Shown here: one piece after another, positions 1 through 7,319 of the stretch
Layout: each line of letters opens with the position of its first letter
Numbering within the stretch: position 1 is the stretch's first letter
Assembly: GCA_009839745.1 (NCBI GenBank)
Contig: VXPE01000108.1
Coordinates: 72,121 to 114,620 of the forward strand
Length of the DNA stretch: 42,500 bases
Direction of reading: 5' to 3'
Origin: Candidatus Poribacteria bacterium
Lineage (GTDB): Bacteria > Poribacteria > WGA-4E > WGA-3G
Position numbers and translations under genes: made by a program
Notes under the pieces: model-generated
Databases searched by the model: none
Told to the model about the DNA's origin: nothing
Seen by the model: the letters and a program-made list of their open reading frames with translations, nothing else

Positions 1-33
1 AATCCGATTGATTACTAACGAAAGAGTACTATC

Positions 34-1080
34 ATGAAACTACGACTGACTACCATCTATGTCTTGCTTCTTTTAGTTCTGTCATCTTCCGATGCAACCG
101 TTCCTTCTCGATATACCAAGCAATCCGTTGAATGGTTCCAGAGCGCGGAAGGTCGCCGTATTGCCGACAACGTCCTCACGTGGCAGACACCGCACGGCGG
201 TTGGCCCAAAAATAGAGACACCGCATCTGAACCGTTTGATGGTAAGAGTGAGGATCTGCACGCAACGTTTGACAACGGTGCGACCACTAACGAACTGCGG
301 TTTCTTGCCCGTGCGTTTCGTGCGACAAACGAGCCACGCTACCAACAAGCATTTCTCAAAGGTCTTTCTCATATCCTTGAAGCGCAATACCCAAATGGCG
401 GGTGGCCGCAGTTTTATCCGCTAAGCAAAAGTTACCATCGTCACATCACATTCAATGACAATGTTATGGTCCGCATTCTTGAACTTCTCCGAGATGTCTC
501 TGAATCTTCCGACTATCGATTCCTGAAAACGGAGTACCGCCCTAAGGCTGAAGCTGCTGTAACCAAGGGCATTGACTGCATCCTGCGCACCCAAATCAAG
601 CAGAATGGCAAACTCACCGTTTGGTGCGCGCAGCATGACGTGAAAACGCTTGAGCCTGCATGGGCACGTTCCTATGAGCCACCATCGCTCTCAGGTGCTG
701 AAAGCGTCGGCATCGTGCGATTCCTGATGTCAGTCGAAGAACCCACGCCAGCGATCATCGCCGCTGTCGAAGGATCCATTGAGTGGTTCAGGAGCGTCGC
801 TATCCACGGCATGCGTTTTGACGAGTTCACCGACGCAGCGGGGAAGGATGATAAGCGGGTCGTAGCGGATCCCGACGCGGGACCGCTCTGGGCGCGTTTC
901 TACGAGATCGGCAGTAACCGTCCAATCTTTCTTGACCGCGACTCCGTGGTCCGCTACTCGTTATCCGAGATTGGGCAGGAACGCCGCGGTGGATACGACT
1001 ACTATGGTGGTTGGGCCACCAGGCTCCTCGCAAATGAGTACCCACGGTGGAGAGAAAAGCACAAGTTCCCAAAGGAATGA
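34..1080 (+). CDS. Secreted pectate lyase, PL10 (PelA) family
   Basis: Probably cleaves polygalacturonate by beta-elimination outside the cytoplasm. The 348-residue product starts with a hydrophobic signal peptide (about residues 1-21). The body carries the blocks typical of family 10 pectate lyases: WQTPHGGWPKN (50-60), TFDNGATTNELRFLA (78-92), YPNGGWPQFYP (119-129), HITFNDNVMVRIL (137-149), CAQHD (198-202), ARSYEPPSLSG (211-221) and LWARFYEIGSNRPIF (285-299). The repeated GGWP blocks and the Asp- and Arg-rich loops fit the (alpha/alpha)-toroid fold with a calcium-dependent Arg base; the individual catalytic roles are taken from the family. Length fits a single-domain member with no carbohydrate-binding module. 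The PhyH gene begins 26 bases after the stop and may be co-transcribed. Confidence 0.88.
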   Translation: MKLRLTTIYVLLLLVLSSSDATVPSRYTKQSVEWFQSAEGRRIADNVLTWQTPHGGWPKNRDTASEPFDGKSEDLHATFDNGATTNELRFLARAFRATNEPRYQQAFLKGLSHILEAQYPNGGWPQFYPLSKSYHRHITFNDNVMVRILELLRDVSESSDYRFLKTEYRPKAEAAVTKGIDCILRTQIKQNGKLTVWCAQHDVKTLEPAWARSYEPPSLSGAESVGIVRFLMSVEEPTPAIIAAVEGSIEWFRSVAIHGMRFDEFTDAAGKDDKRVVADPDAGPLWARFYEIGSNRPIFLDRDSVVRYSLSEIGQERRGGYDYYGGWATRLLANEYPRWREKHKFPKE

Positions 1081-1105
1081 CCGAACTATATCAATAGGAG
1101 AATTA

Positions 1106-1963
1106 ATGGGCACAAAAACAGCATCTGAGGAACGAAAGTTTAGACTGACACCTGAAGAACGATCTTCTTGGAACGAAAACGGATACTTTGTCCGATTCAA
1201 CGTTTTCACCAAAGAGGAAAACGACGTGCTACGTCAAATCGCGGACGACATTGCTGTCGGAAAACGACCTTTCCCGAGGGGGAATATCGATCAAAACGCA
1301 TTGGTCAGAGACGAAAAAGTTGAAGCCTCTGGTATCCACGCGATGCACAAAATCCATCATGTGAGCTGTTATTGTCCTGAATTCCTTGCACGTGTGCGTG
1401 ACTGGCGTCTAACGGATCCAATTGTGGATTTACTCGGTCCGGATCTCCTCGGTCTTAACAATCTGTATATCTGGAAAGCACCCAAGATCGGTTTAGGGTT
1501 CCCGTGGCATCAAGATAAATGGTATTTTAACCACCAGTATAGAACTGAAATGACAGTCGGAACATGGACAGCGATTGATACAGCAGATAAAGACAACGGT
1601 TGCCTATATGTTATCCCCGGTAGCCACAAATATGGCATTCTTAAACATGAGGACTTGGAAGGTTCACAACAGAATGAGTTTAAGATAGCGCGCGATGCCA
1701 ACGACGAAGATGGTGTTGCCGTTGAAGTACCACTTGGAGCGGTCGTTTGGTTCAACAATCAACTCCTGCATAAAAGCACGGATAACCACAGTCTGCGCTT
1801 TCGACGGTGTAATGTTGCCCATTATATCGGGGCAAATGCGGAACGTATACCTAAAAAGGATGGCAAAAATATCCGTCCTGTCATGTGGATTACAGGGGAA
1901 ACATACTCAGAAAAGATGGAACCCGTCTATCGTGACGTTTTACCCATTTCGGACTCCGATTGA
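1106..1963 (+). CDS. Phytanoyl-CoA dioxygenase (PhyH) family Fe(II)/2-oxoglutarate oxygenase
   Basis: Predicted non-haem iron oxygenase of about 285 residues. The facial triad is visible: H135-x-D137 in FPWHQDKWYF and a distal H222 in LLHKSTDNHS, followed by an Arg-rich RFRR (231-234) that would bind the 2-oxoglutarate carboxylate. The turn DNGCLYVIPGSHKYG (163-177) is typical of PhyH proteins. The reading frame opens further upstream, inside the lyase gene, but the ATG at 1106 is preferred because AGGAG lies 5 bases before it and homology-like sequence begins only after it. The substrate cannot be read from the sequence. It differs clearly from the second PhyH gene downstream (2176), so the two are not a recent duplication. 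Confidence 0.87.
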   Translation: MGTKTASEERKFRLTPEERSSWNENGYFVRFNVFTKEENDVLRQIADDIAVGKRPFPRGNIDQNALVRDEKVEASGIHAMHKIHHVSCYCPEFLARVRDWRLTDPIVDLLGPDLLGLNNLYIWKAPKIGLGFPWHQDKWYFNHQYRTEMTVGTWTAIDTADKDNGCLYVIPGSHKYGILKHEDLEGSQQNEFKIARDANDEDGVAVEVPLGAVVWFNNQLLHKSTDNHSLRFRRCNVAHYIGANAERIPKKDGKNIRPVMWITGETYSEKMEPVYRDVLPISDSD

Positions 1964-2111
1964 AAATACCGATGGCAAGTTTAGGCACGGCTGATAGGAA
2001 ACAGGGTTCGTTGTAGGAGATCGCCGGTATAAATCGCATTGGGTAAAACTTCACACTCCGCCCAATAGCCTGGGCATTTGCTTACCTATTTCCGTTCCCA
2101 AGTTCCTAAAC

Positions 2112-2140
2112 TTGACAAAAAATTCGGCATACGTTACACT
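2112..2140 (+). promoter_or_regulatory. Sigma70-type promoter for the PhyH/HD pair
   Basis: TTGACA (2112-2117), a 17-base spacer and TACACT (2135-2140), 36 bases before the start codon at 2176. The -35 box is consensus and the spacing optimal, so this likely drives the two coupled genes that follow. Confidence 0.6.
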
Positions 2141-2175
2141 TGTAGTCAAGAGCATTATCGCCAAGGAAGAGGATT

Positions 2176-2961
2176 ATGTCTTACATGAATCCAGAGTTTC
2201 GTAGAGACTGGAAAAACAAGGGTTACCTCAAGATCCCCGGCTTTTTCTCTGCCGAAGAGGTGAACGATCTACAGGACTGGGTCTCTGAAATTTCAGGCTG
2301 GAAATCGACACCCGACAAGTGGATGCATCACTACGAATCCACGCCAGCCGGACCGCGGCTCTCTCGTTCAGAAAATTTCGTGCCGTATCACATCGGTATG
2401 AAAACCACTGTGACACGTGGTAAAGTATTGGATGTCGTTTCCGAGTTGATGGATGAACCCGCAGTCCTCTACAAGGAGAAAATTAACTACAAGTATCCCG
2501 GGGGCGGTGGTTACGCTGCCCATCAGGACGCACCCGCTTACGAATTTATTAACTACCATATCACGTGTCTGATTTCAGTGGACCCAGCAACCTCCGAAAG
2601 CGGTTGTCTTTACGTCGCACCGGGTAGGCACAAGGAAGGATTCATCGCACTGGACGAAAAGGGATGTGTTGCCCCCGAAACCGCTGCAACGATGAAGTGG
2701 GTCGCGGTGCCAACAGCTCCAGGCGACATTCTTCTCTTCGGTTCTTACATTCCGCACAAAAGCCCGAGTAACCGTTCAGATCGACCCAGACGCATTATCT
2801 ATCTCACCTATAATGCCAATTCCCAAGGCGACTGGCGTGAACAGTATTACGCAGACAAGCGGCAAGCTTTCTCGCAATACGCAAAAGATGGCTCAAACCG
2901 AGACAAACAGATTAGCAAAATCGCACATTTTCAAGGGAGATCCGTGAATCATGACTTTTGA
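2176..2961 (+). CDS. phnY: PhyH-family oxygenase resembling PhnY/TmpA phosphonate hydroxylases
   Basis: A 261-residue Fe(II)/2-oxoglutarate oxygenase. Visible residues are H116-x-D118 in YAAHQDAPAY, H194 in YIPHKSPSN and R206 in RRIIYLTY. The stretch KINYKYPGGGGYAAHQD matches what I recall of the PhnY/TmpA group, which hydroxylate the alpha carbon of 2-aminoethylphosphonate or its trimethyl derivative. The strongest argument is context: it overlaps by 11 bases a PhnZ-like HD oxygenase that cleaves the hydroxylated product in the known pathway. The ATG is preceded by GGAAGAGGA. The exact phosphonate, or even phosphonate specificity, is inferred and not proven, and other PhyH enzymes share the ligand set. 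Confidence 0.72.
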   Translation: MSYMNPEFRRDWKNKGYLKIPGFFSAEEVNDLQDWVSEISGWKSTPDKWMHHYESTPAGPRLSRSENFVPYHIGMKTTVTRGKVLDVVSELMDEPAVLYKEKINYKYPGGGGYAAHQDAPAYEFINYHITCLISVDPATSESGCLYVAPGRHKEGFIALDEKGCVAPETAATMKWVAVPTAPGDILLFGSYIPHKSPSNRSDRPRRIIYLTYNANSQGDWREQYYADKRQAFSQYAKDGSNRDKQISKIAHFQGRSVNHDF

Positions 2962-3586
2962 TAAAAAATCTCAGCTTTCCGGCGATATTGAAAAGTACAT
3001 TGATCCAAGTCTGGCGCAGGAAATGACAAGCGGCACAGCGGAGCAAAAGGTTGCCGTGCTGTTTCGTTATATCGAAAAACGTGGGCAGTCGTTCTACGAT
3101 GAAGTCGTAACGCAACTGGAACACGCTCTCCAATGTGCTGCCCTCGCGCAACAGAATGGCGCAAGTGTTACGCTGATTACAGGCGCATTACTCCACGATG
3201 TCGGACATATCATTTTAGATGAACACAATGCCGATAGAGCCTTCCTTGATACCGACCTGACACACGAAGAGGTCGGCGCGCAGTATATGGAACCCTTTTT
3301 CCCGGAAGCCGTTACAACTCCGATCCGACTGCATGTTCCCGCAAAAAGGTATCTCTGCACAACTGATGCCTCTTACCATGACGGGTTATCCGAGGCATCA
3401 AAAAGGAGTTTCAGACTTCAGGGCGGTATTATGTCGGACGAGGAGCGAAACGCTTTTGAACAGATCCCTCATTTTCAGGACGCACTCACTTTACGGCGAT
3501 GGGATGATCTCGCAAAGGTGAAAGGGCTGGAGACTGCTGCGTTAGCAACCTATCGAGACATCGTGCAGCAGTGCTTAATCGGTTAA
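2951..3586 (+). CDS. phnZ: PhnZ-like HD-domain mixed-valent di-iron oxygenase
   Basis: A 211-residue HD protein of the phosphonate-associated type (PhnZ/TmpB, related to myo-inositol oxygenase). The full set of residues expected in PhnZ is present in order: Y49 and E57-H58 in FYDEVVTQLEHALQ, H82-D83 in LLHDVGH, H105 in THEEVGAQ, H128 and K132 in RLHVPAKRYLC, S153 and Q157 in SFRLQGG, and D185/D186 in RRWDDLAK. PhnZ oxidatively cleaves the C-P bond of a 1-hydroxyphosphonate to release phosphate and a carboxylate. The start overlaps the upstream oxygenase gene by 11 bases, so translation is probably coupled. The next gene, beyond 3600, is an unrelated repeat-flanked insertion, which suggests the operon ends here. 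Confidence 0.82.
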   Translation: MTFDKKSQLSGDIEKYIDPSLAQEMTSGTAEQKVAVLFRYIEKRGQSFYDEVVTQLEHALQCAALAQQNGASVTLITGALLHDVGHIILDEHNADRAFLDTDLTHEEVGAQYMEPFFPEAVTTPIRLHVPAKRYLCTTDASYHDGLSEASKRSFRLQGGIMSDEERNAFEQIPHFQDALTLRRWDDLAKVKGLETAALATYRDIVQQCLIG

Positions 3587-3594
3587 TTAAGAAA

Positions 3595-3720
3595 AGTTTG
3601 CAAGTGTGCTAAAGTTTGCAAGTGTGCTAAGGTTTGCCAGGGATTTTTGATGCAATCAAGTAGCTCCTACCAACTTTACAACTTTTTAGAAATCTCAGCA
3701 CATTTTAGTAGAACATGTTA
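3595..3720. repeat. Left copy of repeat flanking the four-helix-bundle gene
   Basis: Starts with two tandem copies of AAGTTTGCAAGTGTGCTAA (3595-3630), then GTTTGCCAGGGATTTTT, CCAACTTTACAACTTT and CATTTTAGTA. The same blocks in the same order recur at 4101-4182 after the gene. AAAGTTTGCAAG and CTTGCCAACTTT are near-complementary, so each copy can fold back on itself. Confidence 0.75.
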
Positions 3721-3733
3721 CACACTTTATTTT

Positions 3734-4093
3734 ATGAACAACAAAGAATTTGCGAAACAGTTAGAGAAACGGACGCAAAAGTTCGCTGCAAATATTGTTC
3801 TTCTCTCTAAAAAAGTTCCGCATACACCAGAAGGGCGACGAATTAGAGATCAATTAACAGGTTCTGGTACTTCTATTGGTGCCAATTATCGGGAAGCGAA
3901 TCGCGCGAGAAGTCTCCGGGATTTCCGCAATAAAATGCACATTTGTGAGGGAGAATGCTCCGAGACACAATACTGGCTTGAAGTTATTGTCGATGCCAAA
4001 ATGCTGGAGTGGGAGGTTGTAAAACCGATGTACGAAGAATGCAGCGAGATCCTGGGTATTTTCACCTCTGCGAATGCAAAGCTTAATCACTAA
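3734..4093 (+). CDS. Four-helix bundle protein, S23/23S rRNA intervening-sequence family
   Basis: A 119-residue, all-helical protein of the TIGR02436-type family, which also contains the 23S rRNA IVS-encoded protein and is related to Avd of diversity-generating retroelements. Family marks are TPEGRRIRDQLTGSGTSIGANYREANRARS (about 35-65; GTSIGANYxEA is the signature) and CEGECSETQYWLEVI. The ATG at 3734 is chosen because the frame upstream runs through the flanking repeat, whose second copy has no start codon there, and because it gives the usual family length. Function is unknown; the family is often encoded inside rRNA IVS or as scattered solitary genes. No Shine-Dalgarno sequence is evident. 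The gene and its flanking repeats sit as one unit between two metabolic genes. Confidence 0.85.
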   Translation: MNNKEFAKQLEKRTQKFAANIVLLSKKVPHTPEGRRIRDQLTGSGTSIGANYREANRARSLRDFRNKMHICEGECSETQYWLEVIVDAKMLEWEVVKPMYEECSEILGIFTSANAKLNH

Positions 4094-4100
4094 CTAACGG

Positions 4101-4196
4101 GTTTGCAAGTGTGCTAAAGTTTACAAGGGATTTTTAACACAGCCAAATAACTCTTGCCAACTTTACAACTTTACAGATTTTAGTACACTTCGCAAC
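4101..4196. repeat. Right copy of repeat flanking the four-helix-bundle gene
   Basis: GTTTGCAAGTGTGCTAAAG, TTTACAAGGGATTTTT, CTTGCCAACTTTACAACTTT and GATTTTAGTACAC follow the same order and spacing as 3612-3720. Only one copy of the leading 19-base unit is present here, against two on the left. AAAGTTTACAAG and CTTGCCAACTTT are complementary at 10 of 12 positions. Confidence 0.75.
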
Positions 4197-4215
4197 TTTT
4201 TTCGAGGTGTAAAAA

Positions 4216-4896
4216 ATGAGTTACGAAGCAATCGAATCGAAATTTATCGCAACGCCAGAAAAAGGCGAGGTGTCCTCAATACTCATACGTCCGGACAACG
4301 CCAAATGGTTGCTCGTTCTGGGACATGGCGCAGGCACAAACATGCGGCACTCAACGCTCCAGACGATTGCCGACAGGTTGGCAGATATAGGCATCGCTAC
4401 ATTCCGTTATCAATTTCCTTATATGGAACGTGGCGGCGGTGGGAGAGAAGCGCAAGCCGTGGCTCTGGCAACCGTGCGGTCTGCAGTCGCAGCTGCATAC
4501 GCGGCGGCAGGTGATGTCTCAATTCTTGTTGGAGGACATTCTTATAGCGGACGTATGTCGTCACTTACAGCGGCAGAAGCCCCCATCGAACACGTCCGCG
4601 GTCTCGTATTCTTCGCGTTCCCACTGCATCCTTCTGGACGTGAGGGAACAGAACGTGCCGATCACCTTGCTGATGTTACTGTGCCAATGCTATTTTTATC
4701 TGGCACCCGCGATAAGTTGGCGGTACTCGACCTATTAGAACCGGTTTGCGAAAACCTTGGGGACAAGGCGACTTTGCATCTATTAGACACAGCAGATCAC
4801 GGGTTCAAAGTGCTTAAACGCTCCCGTAAATCTGATGAGGATGTCTTTGTAGAGATGGCGCGAGTCCTCAGTGAATGGGTCGAGACATTGGATTGA
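4216..4896 (+). CDS. Alpha/beta hydrolase (KANL3/Tex30 or dienelactone-hydrolase-like)
   Basis: A 226-residue cytosolic serine hydrolase. The triad can be placed: nucleophile S109 in GGHSYSGR (106-113), acid D166 in LSGTRDKLA (161-169) and H195 in TADHGFKVL (192-200). The N-terminal HGAGTNMRHS (37-46) would form the oxyanion-hole loop. The size and the GHSYSGR nucleophile elbow resemble the small KANL3/Tex30-like hydrolases, many of which have no known substrate. The start codon follows the right-hand repeat directly, so its promoter may lie in that repeat. The next gene starts 17 bases after the stop, which suggests co-expression with the enolase-superfamily enzyme. Confidence 0.8.
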   Translation: MSYEAIESKFIATPEKGEVSSILIRPDNAKWLLVLGHGAGTNMRHSTLQTIADRLADIGIATFRYQFPYMERGGGGREAQAVALATVRSAVAAAYAAAGDVSILVGGHSYSGRMSSLTAAEAPIEHVRGLVFFAFPLHPSGREGTERADHLADVTVPMLFLSGTRDKLAVLDLLEPVCENLGDKATLHLLDTADHGFKVLKRSRKSDEDVFVEMARVLSEWVETLD

Positions 4897-4912
4897 AACC
4901 TTTGTAAAAAAA

Positions 4913-6055
4913 ATGAATTCACATTCTTTCAAAATCGTCGCCATTGAAAGCGAACTTTACGAATGGGATAAGCCACCGATTTGGAACGGCATGCACGTCT
5001 ACGATAAAGGTAGACTCCATCTCGTTAAAGTTACCTCCCGAAATGGAAGTGACGCATTCGTTGGATACGGCTTCAATGGTGGCACCGCCGCGACGCGTCC
5101 CCTCCACCTGTTTCCAATGTATGTAGATCTGTTCCGCCCCGCTTTGATCGGACGTGATGTAACGGATACCGCTTACGTCTCTCGGTTAGCCGAGAACTAC
5201 AAAATCTATGGACCCGGCGGCTATCATACGCAGGTTTTGGCAGCGATAAACCAAGCATGTTGGGATATCCGCGGGAAGATAGAGGGAAAATCCGTTCACG
5301 CCCTGCTGGGTGGCACCCAAGAACGCATCCGCACCTACATTGCCGGTGGCTATTACGGTAGGGATAAGGGGTTTGATGAACTTCGTGAGGAAATGACACG
5401 CAACATAAACGAATTCAATGCCACTGCAGTCAAGATGAAGATTGGAGATCCAGCGGCTGGACTTGAGACAGACATCAAACGGATTGAGGCAGTCCGCGAA
5501 ACCATCGGTTCCGATACAACCCTAATGGTAGACGCAAATTGTGCATGGTCGGTTGAAAAGGCATCCGAGTGCCTTCCGATCCTTCAAGCAAACAACGTTT
5601 TCTGGTTTGAAGAACCGATCCATAGCCATGACTACAGAGGACATAGGGCACTCCGCGAAATAGCACAAGAGTATGGGATACAAATTGCCACTGGAGAAAA
5701 CGGATATGGGTTACACTATTTTCAAACACTTATTGATTATGAAGGCGCGGACGTTTTCAATCTGGATGTCGCTATCCTTCCTGGCTATGAGCCAGCGTTG
5801 CAAGTAGTCGAGGAAGCATTGACAGCCGAAAAATTGATTGCCCCCCACGGCGCACAAGAATTGCAAATCCATATCGCTGCAAGCCGAGATAACGGTTTGA
5901 TGTTAGAGTATTACCCACCCGCTGTTGATCCATTACGTGGTGAAATGTTTCTCCCAACGATGGTTTTAGAATCCGATGGACATGTCACAGTTCCGACTCG
6001 ACCCGGGATCGGTTTCGTTCCCAACTGGGAATTGCTAAAGCATCACCGTATCTAA
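4913..6055 (+). CDS. Mandelate racemase/muconate lactonizing-type enolase-superfamily enzyme
   Basis: A 380-residue protein with the two-domain enolase-superfamily layout. Numbered from the chosen ATG, the barrel carries a KxK pair (K174, K176 in AVKMKIG), metal ligands around D207 (VDANCAW), E233/E234 (WFEEPI) and E262 (ATGEN), and the Asp-His dyad D285 (NLDVAILPG) and H312 (APHG). KxK plus the His-Asp dyad puts it in the mandelate racemase subgroup, whose members are mostly acid-sugar dehydratases or racemases; the substrate is not evident. The frame is open from an ATG at 4871, inside the hydrolase gene, but the start at 4913 avoids that overlap and matches the usual N-terminus. Proximity to a pectate lyase fits uronic or aldonic acid breakdown, which is inference. 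Confidence 0.86.
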   Translation: MNSHSFKIVAIESELYEWDKPPIWNGMHVYDKGRLHLVKVTSRNGSDAFVGYGFNGGTAATRPLHLFPMYVDLFRPALIGRDVTDTAYVSRLAENYKIYGPGGYHTQVLAAINQACWDIRGKIEGKSVHALLGGTQERIRTYIAGGYYGRDKGFDELREEMTRNINEFNATAVKMKIGDPAAGLETDIKRIEAVRETIGSDTTLMVDANCAWSVEKASECLPILQANNVFWFEEPIHSHDYRGHRALREIAQEYGIQIATGENGYGLHYFQTLIDYEGADVFNLDVAILPGYEPALQVVEEALTAEKLIAPHGAQELQIHIAASRDNGLMLEYYPPAVDPLRGEMFLPTMVLESDGHVTVPTRPGIGFVPNWELLKHHRI

Positions 6056-6122
6056 CCATTCTCTGCTTATGCCATTTTTCCTTGAAAACTTTTCAATAGG
6101 ATTCTAACGGGAAAGCCGAATT

Positions 6123-6152
6123 GTAGCATAGGAAACCCTTGGTCTCCTGTGC
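6123..6152. repeat. Hairpin-family repeat, copy 1
   Basis: GTAGCATAGG ... CCTGTGCGG with inner ACC-CTT-GGT. It shares the outline GTAGC-R-TA, stem, stem complement, TG with copies at 34121-34143 and 37220-37242, but this copy has a longer, interrupted stem. Confidence 0.5.
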
Positions 6153-6269
6153 GGTCTTGTTACCCTTCTATAGCGAAGCGTGTTAGTATGCTGGTTCACT
6201 TCATTTCATCCCAAGGAAATTAAAAAGTCTGTTACTGAATTCCTGATTCTTTCGTTACCTAATAACAGT

Positions 6270-6389
6270 AGGACTTACGCATTCCCTCTTAAAGTCCCCC
6301 TGATAAGGGGGATTCAGGGGGTTAAATCACTGAAATAACGCCTTTTTGAGTGAAATATATCGCTTTTTTATGCAATTTGTGTAAGTCCT
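6270..6389. mobile_element. MITE-like element with 12-bp terminal inverted repeats
   Basis: The left end AGGACTTACGCA (6270-6281) and right end TGTGTAAGTCCT (6378-6389) are inverted repeats with one mismatch, 120 bp apart. There is no coding capacity. The interior has a perfect hairpin CCCCCTgataAGGGGG (6295-6310) followed by GATTCAGGGGG. Ends of this kind are seen on IS and MITE elements in cyanobacteria and other bacteria. No clear target-site duplication is visible. Confidence 0.6.
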
Positions 6390-6391
6390 GA

Positions 6392-6418
6392 ACAGATTAA
6401 ATCTGTGTGATTACACAC
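6392..6418. promoter_or_regulatory. Two overlapping inverted repeats, possible operator
   Basis: ACAGATT-A-AATCTGT (6392-6406) is a perfect 7+1+7 palindrome and overlaps GTGTG-ATTA-CACAC (6405-6418). They lie 57-83 bases upstream of the ATG at 6475. A regulator site is an inference; no clear promoter was found beside them. Confidence 0.35.
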
Positions 6419-6474
6419 GAAGGTACCTACTACTTACTTGTAACGGAATGCATTCCCAAAAGGAGATCCATATA

Positions 6475-7005
6475 ATGGATAGAACAGCTGTGGATTATCA
6501 GAAAGACCTTCTCTGGCAGACAGCACTTGAAACCTTCTACCGCGTCGCTTACGCCGAAAGCCTTATGACCTCCGCACTTCAAAGGTGGAAACCCGTAGAT
6601 GGAGTCATCAAAAGCATCGTGACGATCGCCACTATCGCCTCAGTCATGGTCGGATGGATGGCATGGGGCACACCAGCAGGAAAAATAACATGGCTACCCA
6701 TCGCAGGCTGTGCCGCATTTTTAGCACTGCTGCATGTCATTCTTAAGATTTCGGACCGCGTCGCAGATTTGAGTCACAATGAACAGTATTTCAAAAGTTT
6801 GCGCCTCAATATGGAACGGTTTATCTATGAAATGGAAGCCAATCCTGACTTCCCGTTAGAGCAGTTTAAAGTCACATTTGAACAGTATCGAGAATGGTTA
6901 TTGGTGGGCTCGCAAATGCTAAAGGACGATTTTCTTTTAACGCGTAGACACCGCCAGAAGGTTCAGGAAAAGTTAAACCAACAGATGGGAGATATGATTG
7001 TATGA
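6475..7005 (+). CDS. Small two-TM membrane protein, unknown (SLATT-like layout)
   Basis: A 176-residue protein with an N-terminal helical segment, two transmembrane helices close together (about residues 46-63, SIVTIATIASVMVGWMAW, and 72-92, WLPIAGCAAFLALLHVIL), and a long charged helical C-terminal half (ISDRVADLSHNEQYFKSLRLNMERF onward). This helix-2TM-helix layout resembles SLATT-type proteins, predicted pore-forming effectors, but I see no diagnostic motif and call it hypothetical. The ATG at 6475 has AAAGGAG 9 bases upstream; an ATG nine codons earlier lacks a ribosome site. Its stop overlaps the next start as ATGA, so the two genes form a coupled pair. Confidence 0.7.
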   Translation: MDRTAVDYQKDLLWQTALETFYRVAYAESLMTSALQRWKPVDGVIKSIVTIATIASVMVGWMAWGTPAGKITWLPIAGCAAFLALLHVILKISDRVADLSHNEQYFKSLRLNMERFIYEMEANPDFPLEQFKVTFEQYREWLLVGSQMLKDDFLLTRRHRQKVQEKLNQQMGDMIV

Positions 7006-7259
7006 AAGAACAACCTATTGAAACCAGGGAACATGTCATTGGGCATTCAATAGGGCAACGCCCAATACACACCAGTTACGAACCACCGGGACCGATGCCA
7101 CAGTTTCGGCCCCGTCCGAAAGTGAGTCCAGCATCACCACAACCCCAATCCGTTCCGAAACGGCTCCTAAACGCGGCATCGACTGTGAAAGCAACGCGGA
7201 AGGCCGCGCCAGAGGCATCTGCGAAAAAAGAAACCATGCCGACGCAGAAAAGGGGTTGA
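7002..7259 (+). CDS. Small proline-rich basic protein, unknown
   Basis: An 85-residue protein rich in Pro, Lys and Arg, with low-complexity segments (PPGPMPQFRPRPK; KATRKAAPEASAKK). It probably is largely disordered and basic. There is no signal peptide or membrane segment. The start overlaps the stop of the two-TM gene by four bases (ATGA), which argues that it is real and made together with that protein. The stop codon overlaps the -35 box of the next promoter. I recognise no family. Confidence 0.55.
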   Translation: MKEQPIETREHVIGHSIGQRPIHTSYEPPGPMPQFRPRPKVSPASPQPQSVPKRLLNAASTVKATRKAAPEASAKKETMPTQKRG

Positions 7260-7284
7260 CTTAATTTATAATTTCTGCTAAAAT
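7256..7284 (+). promoter_or_regulatory. Sigma70-type promoter of the first LamG gene
   Basis: TTGACT (7256-7261), a 17-base spacer and TAAAAT (7279-7284), 35 bases before the start codon at 7320. GGGAGG at 7305-7310 is the ribosome site. Confidence 0.7.
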
Positions 7285-7319
7285 CCTCTCAATATTAAAA
7301 TAATGGGAGGTTAAGAGTT

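Larger units (their letters stand above)
6056..6474. other. Intergenic region carrying repeats and palindromes
   Basis: 419 bases without a convincing gene. It contains a hairpin-family repeat (6123-6152), a MITE-like element (6270-6389) and two overlapping inverted repeats (6392-6418) before the small membrane-protein gene. The remaining parts show nothing recognisable. Confidence 0.6.

Noticed and set aside
932-1105. Upstream extension of the first PhyH reading frame
   Set aside because: It lies inside the pectate lyase gene, has no ribosome site and adds 58 residues without family similarity; the ATG at 1106 has AGGAG at good spacing.
3647-3733. N-terminal extension of the four-helix-bundle protein
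   Set aside because: The extension is encoded by the flanking repeat; the second repeat copy lacks the start codon, and the family is about 120 residues long.
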